This document shows positions 56,017 through 64,000 of a DNA stretch of 64,000 nt, piece by piece. The stretch is from Geosiphon pyriformis (Eukaryota > Glomeromycota > Glomeromycetes > Archaeosporales > Geosiphonaceae). The first letter of the stretch is position 1. Every line of letters begins with the position of its first letter. The notes under the pieces were generated by a model. That model was not told the DNA's origin, did not search any database, and saw nothing but the letters and a program-made list of their open reading frames with translations. A program made the position numbers and the translations under genes. Location of the stretch: assembly GCA_016748015.1 (NCBI GenBank), contig JAAOMT010000375.1:181156-245155 (forward strand). The letters run 5' to 3'.

Positions 56017-57570
56017 ATAGGTGATTATTTATACCTGCCATGACAATTAGAAGAACACTTTGAAGCACACAACAAAAATGATCTAAACTTTATTGAACTT
56101 AATTCTTTGTCCTCCTGCTTGATTTGCTTCCCCATTGAAAAACAATCCAGCAGACAATTCCAAGACTTTTGGAACTGGTTCCTGAATGAGCATTCAGCTG
56201 AAACCTACACAGCCTATATAACTTATTACTTTGATTAAGCTTATCTTGAAGACAACTTTGAAGAAAAAAACAACAGCATCAATCAATTTTTATACTCAAC
56301 AACCTTTGAACAACAGCTCTCTGATTTCGAATATTTGAATCATCAAATCTATCTCTGAATTGCTGCCCATCAATTAGTTAAGACTCCACTTGAAACAGAA
56401 GAAGAAAGCTACTAAACTGCTCCTGTTTTTGATTTCTTCTTAAGTAAATCAGAACATTCTACACAAACAGCTACTCCTGAACCAATGGCTAATAACCCTA
56501 TACAACAAAACATCCTGATCACTCTCTAAGACATATAAACTGCTTTAAGGTAAAGAAACAATACCCCACTACTATTATTTAGAGGTGATACACAAGATCC
56601 AATTAAATAATTAGATGACTTTAAAAAAGCTGCCACAGCCAACCAATATGATAATAAATACAAGTTCCAAATCATTGGTGACTACCTCCAAAACTCTCCT
56701 GCTACTTGGTTCTTATAAGAAACTGATGCTGGTGCTTACCAAAAAATCATTAGATGGGCACCAACAAATGCTGAAAAAGAAAACACTTCTTTCACAACCT
56801 GGTTTGAAACTAAATTTAGAACTCCTATCTTAATATTCAAATGGTATATGGAATTAGAAAGAAGAACTCAAGGTTCTGGTGAAGTTGTAACTGAGTATGC
56901 CAAAGCAATCAAAAAATTAATCAAGTGAGTAAATTCTGGAAAAAACTGGACAGAAGAACAAAAGATTCATTCCTTTACAAAAAGATTGAGAACTGATATT
57001 TCTTATGCTTTTTGGTCCTTCCTGGGACTAAAAGACAATCCCACAATGGATATGGCCATTAAACTTGTCCAGAAAATAGAAGACAATTAAAAAATGCACC
57101 TAAGATTTATACTTCCAGTTTTTGCTCCTGCTTTTGTTATGACTTCTGCTCTCCAAATAACTGTTACCTCTTTTGCTGCCCAAACTCCAGATTTCAATGA
57201 ACAATTAATAGATAGACTTACAGCCAATCTTGTCCAATTATTAGAACCCTTAGCTCAAACAGTCAGAGAAAATTAACAAACTCAAAGACCCAGATTTGAA
57301 TCCCATTTTAATCAGCCCCAACAACTCTTTTATCAAAGACAACAAAATCATGGCCCATCTGTATGTTATTGCTGTGAATTAACTAAACATTTCTTCAGAA
57401 ATTGCAACAATCCTCCTCTACTTTCTCCAGCTTTCAGAAACAATAACAATTAAAATAACAGAATTATCAACAACAATGTCCCCAACCAAAGACCCAATCA
57501 TGCCAACATCAATTTCTTTGGAGAGGATCTCTTAGTTGAAGCCACTGTTTATCAGCTTTTAAACTAGTAA
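56017..57570 (+). pseudogene. E9: Gag, start codon lost, many stops
   Basis: The family ATG is ATA here (56017-56019). The N-terminal region (CLICFPIEKQSSRQFQDFW) and the capsid-like and linker regions follow with Gln and Trp to stop changes. The knuckle at 57364-57405 reads CYCCELTKHFFRNC with C, C, H, C kept. The slippery site and Gag end follow at 57558-57570. Confidence 0.8.
57558..57564 (+). promoter_or_regulatory. E9: -1 frameshift slippery site TTTAAAC
   Basis: It is in phase with Gag as T-TTA-AAC. The next codons are TAG TAA. GTGC...GTGC 6 nt downstream could still pair with wobbles. Confidence 0.72.
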
Positions 57571-58689
57571 GTGCACCTCTAAAGAGTAAGAGTGCAAGCC
57601 AACTAGAAAAAAACTCTTTTTATGCTTTTAACTTAACTGATAATAACTATAATATGGATGAACTAGCAATCAATACTTCTGAATCAACAAGAAAGAAGAA
57701 AAAAGCCAAGGTTGATTTTGTTATAGATCCAAAGAAAGCCTCCACATCAACTGCTAATAACAATGAGCTCCCAAAGGCTAAAGTTTTTAAAAATCCTCCA
57801 AAGTTAGAACTCATAGAAATAGTACAAAAATCTGGCCCCTATTCTGTTGTTAAAAATCTCATGGAAATCCCAACACATATTATATTTGGCCAACTAATAA
57901 TCCATCTACAGTTCAGAAAAGATCTTCACAAATCATTAATATCAAAAAAAAAACACCAAAGAACAACAAACGACCTTGTCAAGCTGGACTTGCTGATAAC
58001 AGCAATGTTATCTCTCTGATTTATAAAGCTCAAGTGGCTGGTTACTTTATTGATCTGATCTTAGACAGTGGATTATCTGTTAGTATAATTGCCAAACACT
58101 TTCTTGAAGCAATTGGCAGAAAGATTGATGAGTCTTCTATTCAACCAATAACCAACATACATGGTGATAAGAAAAAAGGCCTGAGCATAGCCAAAGCTAT
58201 TCTTGTTCACATCAATAATATCAGCATTAAAACTGATATAGAAATATCTGAAGTAAAAAAGTACACCATAATTGTTGGCAATAAGTGGCTTAAGAAAACT
58301 AAAGCACTACTTGATTACAAACTTTGTGAGCTAACCATTAGATGTGGTGAAAAACTCATTGTGGTTAAATATCACCATTAGACAACTCCTTCAGTACCCA
58401 AGCAAAACCAAGAAGAAAAACAATCAGATGAATTAAATAATGATGAAAGCAATAAAGAAGAAGACCAAAAAGAACAAAAAAAAACTGCTGAACTCATCTA
58501 TACTATCTTCATTAGCAATGACAAGCCACTAGACAATGTTAAAGCTGACAAAGAAAGAATTATGGTAAATGGCAAGCTGATCTGCTGGCCCTACTATGAT
58601 ATCCTTAGAAGAACCTTTGATAGAAAACCTGGTAAGAAAACAAAATACAGTTATTGGTGGCATAGTCTTTGTGCCAAGTGCTAGTGCAA
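57559..58689 (+). pseudogene. E9: N-terminal Pol and protease
   Basis: 57654-58019 gives the Lys-rich linker. A short indel at about 57950 (A run) shifts the frame, and 58034-58381 holds the protease (LILDSGLSVSI, Asp kept, one Gly-Ser-Ser residue changed). A TGG to TAG stop ends it. The acidic linker and the start of the Cys cluster (HSLCAKC) follow up to the E8 insertion. Confidence 0.8.
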
Positions 58690-59571
58690 TGTTACAGGTT
58701 ATTATTTCTGCTGTTGAATTAAATAACAAACCTGTAACTTGGTACTCAAAAGCTACTTTCGTTGATGATGTTCTGCAAGTGTTGTATCTGAAGGTTTTGA
58801 TGAAGTTCTTTGTATAACGAACAGAAATTCAATAGTGTTGATAGTAGATGTATCCTTCCAAGAGTTTTCCCAATTTCTTTCTCAGCATGGTGGCCGGATT
58901 TAGTCTGGCAGTTGTGCCCTTCTGGTAAGCTATCCAATAATATATAAAATCCTATCCTTATTTCTGGGTCTTTTACCAGGCTATCCTTGATGTCAATAAC
59001 TCAGTGCTTAATCTTTTACTCAATTAGTATACAACAACAAAAAATCAAAAATGAAAGAAAATAAAATAAAGAAAATAAAAATAAAGAAAATAGAGAAATT
59101 AAGCCAAGACAATTTGGTACATTAGTATCTTGTCAATAGCCATGATCAAGAGCTATTGTTCCAGCATGGTTAAGTATCAATTACTATCAACACTTTATGT
59201 TGATAGTAGAGAGTAGATTGAGATATAAAATAATTATTTATTTGATAATTGGGAATTGAAAGGTTGCTTAGATTAAATTTAAACTGAGAGATCTGTCTTT
59301 TCCACTTCTAATCCTGCTGCTATATATACATAATTGAGATTCCTCAATTCCTTGATTCTTTACAACAGGAATTCTGAAATTCCTGGAATCCTGTGATTCT
59401 TTTGAGAGGAATCCTGAAATTCTGGAATTCTACAATTCATTGTCGGGAAATCCTGAAATTCCTGGAATCCTGCAATTCCTAAAAGAAATCCTGGAATTCC
59501 ACATTTACTACGCCTACTTCTAATTGGCTATTACTCATGCTAATATATTTCTTATATTTTTATGAGTAACA
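58690..59571 (-). repeat. E8 3' LTR (family G2)
   Basis: It spans 882 bp, TGTTAC...GTAACA ends (6-bp inverted repeat). It is homologous to the E7 LTR at both ends, but the middle (59335-59510) is a different repeat-rich sequence. The purine tract on the minus strand adjoins at 59572-59586. Confidence 0.88.
59335..59510. repeat. Imperfect repeats of a GAATTCC/GGAATCC core in the E8 LTR
   Basis: About eight copies of AATCCTGAAATTCCTGGAAT-like units, many palindromic (GGAATTCC), give a stretch able to fold on itself. It is absent at the same position in E7. Confidence 0.75.
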
Positions 59572-59589
59572 TTATTCTCTTCTTTTAAT

Positions 59590-60243
59590 ATTGAGCTCTG
59601 TCAAAATCCAATTTGTTTAATTCTCTCTCTTGAAGTATTTCCTGGATTTTGTTTTTAAGAATTACTTGTATTATTTGGGTCTGTAATTTTTCAAATTGAG
59701 CATTGGTGATCTTTCCCAATTGATTACTGGTAACCATATCCATTGCTTTGTTGAGTAATATTTCTGGTCTATCCTGAAATGCTGTGTGTATTCAGTAGAT
59801 GGCTCGGGCCTGTGTGAATAAGTTGTTTTTTCCTACAAAATGTTCTAATTGTTGTAGTATTCTTTTGTCGAATAATTGCTTTGTTTTATTTGTATATAGA
59901 TTCTGGATATTTATGTGTTGTCCTAAGTAAAAATAACAATAGTTTCTTGGAAATTGTTGTATCTACCAATTCCAAGTTTCTTTAGTCAATTCTTAATATA
60001 GTGCCTCTTTTGTTAACTCTCTTATTGCTAATTTTACTTTTGTAATGATTTTGTCCACTGTATTTTCAGTTTTTTCTGTGTTTTGGGTTGCAATATCTTT
60101 CTAGTATCTTGATATCGAATGGTTTGTTGATTGATTGTAATCTCCATTTCCTGGTGTTGGATCAACTGAAAAAGTTGTTGTGTTAGTGAATGAATGTTGT
60201 CTGTAATTTCCATTTTTCTGATATTTCCTGTCGCGTCTACCAT
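59590..60243 (-). pseudogene. E8: C-terminal module after integrase
   Basis: The frame from 60243 (ATG of MVDATGNIRK) runs to 60034. After an indel it continues as ARAIY, LLNKAMDMVTSNQLGKIT and KIQEILQERELNKLDFDRAQY, ending at about 59593, next to the purine tract. It looks helical, with no recognised domain and no membrane segment. It sits where G1 elements carry ORF3 and may be its counterpart. In E8 it seems to be in frame with integrase across one stop. Confidence 0.55.
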
Positions 60244-61760
60244 GTCTTTATATATTTTTTTGCTGAATCAATTTAACGTGTTGTTGTTGATAATAACAAT
60301 TGGTTCCAGATCTCGTGGAATCTCATCTGGTTGGACTAGTATTCTCTGTACTCCTAATTGTAGAATATTACTGGTAGATGGTAGTGTAATGTTGTGGTAT
60401 GGTTTCAGTCGATCTCCATGTGCTGCTTTGGTTAAAATTTTGTTATCCAGTTTTAATTTGTAAGCTCCATTTCCTAGAATTTTTTCTATGTGAAATGGTT
60501 CATCCCATTTGGGGTCGAATTTTCCACTTCATTGTTTTTCCACTTTGGTATGATGTAAGAGTACTTTGTCTCCAATCTTGAATTCAACTGGCTTGTCTAG
60601 TAGTTGACTATTGTGTCTTTCTTTCTGTTTTTCTTGTGACTTTTGAATATTATTAGCTGCTCTTCTTCATTTGTTTTCCAATGTTTCCATTAAGTCATAT
60701 GTTCTTCTCAGCAATGTTTCTTGAAAATTCTTTTCTGTTATTGGTTCAGCTGAATATGTATTAATTTCTCTTTTTATTGGTAATGTTGCTGTTCTACCGT
60801 ATACTAATTCAAATAGTATTGCTTGTGTAGTATTTTGCTTCATTGTCCGATAAACAAATAATACTGATGGTATGAACAAATCCCATTTGTTCTGGTTTTC
60901 TTGGCTGAGCTTGGCAATTGCTTCATACAATGTTCTGTTGAATCTTTTGACTAATCCGTTGGTTTGTGGATGGTATGGTGATAATAATGGTCTCTTAATT
61001 TCGAATCTTTGGCTCAATTTTGTTAATGTTTTGTTCACAAAATAAGTTTCTTGGTCTGATAATAATTTTTTTGGACATCCATGTCAACAGATCAAATCCT
61101 GATGAACAAATTTGACAACGGATTCTGTATCCGCTCTTTGAATTGCTTTTGCCTCTGGCCATTTAGTGAAATAGTCTATGGCTACTGCTATGTACCTGTT
61201 TCTTCCACTGGTAATTGTTAATGGTCTGACTAGATCAATTCCAACATGGCTGAATAGTTGTCCTACTTTAATTGGTTTTAATGGTTCACTGGGTTTTGTA
61301 CCTCCTCTTTGCTGACAAGCATCACAATTTTGAACATATTAGATAATGTCTGAATACATTAATGGCCAATAGTATCTTTTTCTGGTTTTTTCTATGGTTG
61401 CTTCTTTGTGAAAATGCTCTGCTGTCGGATTTGAGTACATGTTGAATAATATTGTCTCTTTTTCTGGTTTTGTAACTATTCTGGTTGGTTGATCTGGATT
61501 TTTTCTATTTTTCCGATAAAGTATATTTTGGTGAGTGATAAAATATTTTGATTGTTGTTTGATACTCTTTTGTTCTGTTTGAGATAAATTCTCCTTGAAC
61601 TGTTGAGTGTTTATATAATGTTGCAGTTGTTGATATTTTTGTATGTTCATCTCTTGTTACATTTTTTGTTGGTATTGTTCTGGTTTTGCTATATTTTTGT
61701 GTTAAAATGTTCTTAGATTTGTCTTATTTGTGACAAACCATCAGCATTTCCATTGTCTTT
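60244..61760 (-). pseudogene. E8: integrase
   Basis: Zinc part 61650-61339 (HFHKEATIEKTRKRYYWP) and CDACQQRGG. Core: first Asp in VGIDLVRPL, second in LLSDQETYF, and NGLVKRFNRTL where the catalytic Glu reads Lys (60946-60948). C-terminal part 61038-60667 and on to about 60300 (KWDEPFH, LKPYHNITL). The core is interrupted by stops near 61080 and 61330. Inactive. Confidence 0.8.
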
Positions 61761-61808
61761 TCTTTTTTTGTAATGTATAGTATAATTGTATGATGCGAGT
61801 GCCATTTT

Positions 61809-63014
61809 CTATCTTGACTGTCTTCTATCTCCAAATTCTTGTTTTTGGAGTGATGTTAATCCTTTGTGATCTGTGTATACTTCAAACTTCTGGCTCAAGT
61901 ATTCTTTCCATTTCATGACTGCCCAGTATATTGTTAAGTGTTTTTGTTCTGGTATTCCATAGTTCTTTTTGGCTGGTGTTAAACCTCTGCTGGCATATGC
62001 TACTGGATGTTCTCTGCCATCTGGTTCTCTCTGAGATAATACTGCTCCCAATGCTTGGCCGGATCCATCAGCAGTAATGATGAATGGTTTGCTGTGATTT
62101 GGATAAATTAGTACTGAAGCTTGAATGAGCTTTCTTTTCAAAATATCAAAAGCTTCTTGTTGACTTTCTGCCCATTCATATTTGGTATTCTTGGTTTGCA
62201 GTTGGTTAAGTGGCTGCACTATTTTGGAAAAGTTCTTAATAAAACATCAATAGTAGCTGGCAAATCCCAAGAATGATTTCAGTTCTGTCATATTAGTCAG
62301 TACTAGAAAGTTTTTTACTATCTCTATTTTCTCTGAATCTGTTTTGATGCCATCTTTGCTGACTATGTGTCCCAAGAATTTTAGCTCTGTCTTGCCAAAG
62401 AAGCACTTTGTTGCATTTAACTTTAGTCCTGCTCTTCTTAGCCTTTCGAACACTTGTTGAAGATGATGAAGATGATCATCAAATGTTTTTGAGAATACAT
62501 TGGTGTTATTCAAGTATACAACTACTGATTTCTACAATAAGCCAGTATAGACAATTTCCATTAGCCATTGGAAAGTGACTGGTGCATTGGTTAAACCAAA
62601 TGTCATTACTTCAAATTCAAAATTCCTTTCTCTTGTAGTGAATGTTGTCTTCTCTTTGTTGGCTAAATTTATGGCTACTTGCCAGTAACCACTATCTAAG
62701 TCTAACATTGAGAACCATTTGTTTTCGCCAAAAGCATTGAATAATTCCTGTATCTGTGAAGTTGGATAGCTGTCTCCATAAGTTACACCATTGAATTTTC
62801 TGTAGTCTACACAAAATCAGATCTTTCCATTCTTCTTACAGACAAGTACTACTGGTGATGACCATGAGCTCATTAATGGCTGAATTAGCCTATTATCAAG
62901 CATTCAGTTTATCTCTTGACAAATAATTTCATGGCTGGCTGGTGGCACTCTGTATGCCCTTTGTTTAATTGGCATTACATCTTTAGTCTTGATCTGATGC
63001 TGGATAATATTAGT
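61809..63014 (-). pseudogene. E8: RT and RNase H
   Basis: RT runs from PIKQRAYRVPP through SPVVLVCKKNGKI, LDLDSGYWQVAI and FGLTNAPVTFQWLM to VVYLNN (62505-62516), where both catalytic Asp read Asn. 62513-62247 gives the RT thumb. RNase H at 62219-61809 has ITADGSGQALGAVLSQ (Asp kept), PEQKHLTIYWAVMKW and VYTDHKGL. Stops at about 63013 (end of dUTPase frame) and several Gln/Trp codons separate the parts. Confidence 0.82.
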
Positions 63015-64000
63015 TCAGCCAAACTCATTTTTGCTGGCAAAGATATTATTGAACTGGTTAAGCAACATCTTGAGTTGCATACATTGGAGTGGATCTAAGT
63101 TTTTCATGTTTATTTGTTTCAATTGTTCTAGTTGAAACAAATAACATTCACTTTGTCTGTATATTGTTTGTGATGTGATATTGACATATCCACAAAGTTG
63201 TGGAAAATCTGGAATGGGGTTTGGTGGTTGATTCTCCATTTCAGTGTTTAAGTATTCAATAATGGTTCTAGCTGGTATTTCTATGACATTTCCTGTATTG
63301 TTGTAGATGGGAATTTTGATGTGGCTGTAATCTTTGGCTGGTATGTGGAGATTGATGAGTCCAACTTCTCCTAATTCACAAAGACTGGCTTCTGCTTCAA
63401 AAATTTGTGCTTGGTCTTTTTCCTTCCTTTCTATTGTTAGCATATACTGGTTATATGGTGAAATGGAAATAGCTTGACTGGTTGAGATAATTTCTCTTTG
63501 GCCAACAATTTCTTCCTCTGCCATATTAACTGGTACATCTATTCTACCCATTGATCCAAATCCCTGTATTTCTCTCACTGTTATTCCTAATTCCTCCCTC
63601 TTTTCCACTAATACCAACTGAGCTACTCTAACCAGAGACAGGAATATTGCCTGTGCTATCTTTTTGTTGGGCTCTATTATATAAACTTTTTCTGAGTCAT
63701 TTTGTAGTATAGCAATAATATTTCCTACATATCCCGCATCAATTATTCCTCCTCTTATATTAATTCCTCTTTTTGTTAAACTATTTCTAGATGCTAATTG
63801 AACCATTGTTGTTGCCGGAATTTCTAGTGCTACTTTCAGATCAATGCAGGTACATGAATGTGGTTCTAATTTGATGACCTCTTTTTCTGAATACCTCAGA
63901 TCAAACCCTGCATCAGTATCATGTGCACGTTCTGGCATAATACCTTCTCCATTGTCACTATACCATTTTAATTCTTGTTTCTTGGAAAGATCTGGTAGTG
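63015..64000 (-). CDS. E8: dUTPase domain and linker, open, N-terminus outside window
   Basis: The frame is open from the window edge (LPDLSKKQELKWYSDN) through an ATG at 63938 to a stop at 63015. Counted from that ATG: motif 1 DAGFDLRY (9-16), motif 2 SRNSLTKRGI (50-59), motif 3 GIIDAGYVGNI with catalytic Asp 67, motif 4 NKKIAQAIFL (91-100), and motif 5 GFGSMG (126-131). All five trimeric dUTPase motifs are present in order. A ~165-residue linker (FPQLCGYVNITSQTIY near its end) then leads to RT. Motif 2 has Asn where Ser is usual, so activity is uncertain. Known role: dUTP to dUMP. Here it is fused inside Pol between protease and RT, as E7 confirms. Confidence 0.87.
   Translation of the reverse strand, partial: LPDLSKKQELKWYSDNGEGIMPERAHDTDAGFDLRYSEKEVIKLEPHSCTCIDLKVALEIPATTMVQLASRNSLTKRGINIRGGIIDAGYVGNIIAILQNDSEKVYIIEPNKKIAQAIFLSLVRVAQLVLVEKREELGITVREIQGFGSMGRIDVPVNMAEEEIVGQREIISTSQAISISPYNQYMLTIERKEKDQAQIFEAEASLCELGEVGLINLHIPAKDYSHIKIPIYNNTGNVIEIPARTIIEYLNTEMENQPPNPIPDFPQLCGYVNITSQTIYRQSECYLFQLEQLKQINMKNLDPLQCMQLKMLLNQFNNIFASKNEFG

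Larger units (their letters stand above)
55332..58689 (+). mobile_element. E9: G1 element, 5' LTR to protease linker, cut by E8
   Basis: It has the 5' LTR, primer site, gag, slippery site and pol to the Cys cluster. It is interrupted at 58690 by the E8 LTR and should resume beyond the window. It interrupts E7 on the left (flank TTAT). Confidence 0.88.
58690..64000 (-). mobile_element. E8: Ty3/gypsy retrotransposon of family G2 with dUTPase, 5' part outside window
   Basis: It has the 3' LTR, purine tract, C-terminal module, integrase, RNase H, RT, linker and dUTPase, running off the right edge. It is inserted into E9 (flank GCAA). It is the less decayed G2 copy, but RT reads YLNN and the integrase Glu reads Lys. 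Confidence 0.9.

Noticed and set aside
59335-59510. Palindromic repeats as an origin or integron-like site
   Set aside because: They sit inside a retrotransposon LTR in a eukaryotic context, with no associated gene.
63015-63938. Host dUTPase gene
   Set aside because: It is in the same orientation and layout as RT and integrase and recurs in E7, so it belongs to the retrotransposon.
58690-64000. Endogenous retrovirus
   Set aside because: dUTPase alone suggested it, but the domain order, absence of env and the fungal gypsy-type Pol favour a retrotransposon.

Overview
The window is eukaryotic, strongly AT-rich and made almost entirely of retrotransposons. No host gene, tRNA or rRNA was recognised. 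The Gag, Pol and LINE ORF1 protein styles resemble repeats I associate with arbuscular mycorrhizal fungi (Glomeromycotina, Rhizophagus/Gigaspora type). That host assignment is inference from protein style, because no single-copy marker is present.

Two Ty3/gypsy families and two or more LINE copies are nested in one another. Family G1 has ~630-750 bp LTRs (TGTTATGG...CCATAACA), a Gag with a CCHC knuckle, a -1 frameshift site (TTTAAAC), a Pol (protease, Cys-rich segment, RT, RNase H, integrase) and a third reading frame that ends inside the 3' LTR. Family G2 has LTRs starting TGTTACAGG and ending GTAACA, and a dUTPase domain between protease and RT.

Layout: 1-872 end of G1 element E1 (+). 873-5174 three LINE pieces (L1 -, L2 + with poly(A), L3 -). 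5175-11849 G1 element E2 (-), lacking its 5' end. 11850-12577 and 20223-27196 G1 element E4 (-), split by complete G1 element E3 (+, 12578-20222). 27197-31297 E5 (-) and 31298-36009 E6 (-), two older G1 copies, each kept only from the 5' LTR to RT or RNase H. 36010-38200 decayed LINE ORF1 L4 (-). 38859-45516 nearly full-length LINE L5 (+). 45517-46919 AT-rich DNA without genes. 46920-55331 G2 element E7 (-). 55332-58689 G1 element E9 (+). 58690-64000 G2 element E8 (-), running off the window.

No element looks autonomous. Decay is mainly by C:G to T:A transitions, which turn Trp, Gln and Arg codons into stops and catalytic Asp into Asn, often with long frames kept free of indels. The best preserved frames are the PR-RT-RNase H and third ORF of E2, the dUTPase of E8, and parts of E3 and E4. 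Features that stand out are the conserved Gag-Pol frameshift signal, the third ORF, the unusual dUTPase position, a 12-bp repeat of variable copy number just upstream of the LTR TATA box, and a perfect 656-bp inverted repeat reaching the left window edge.
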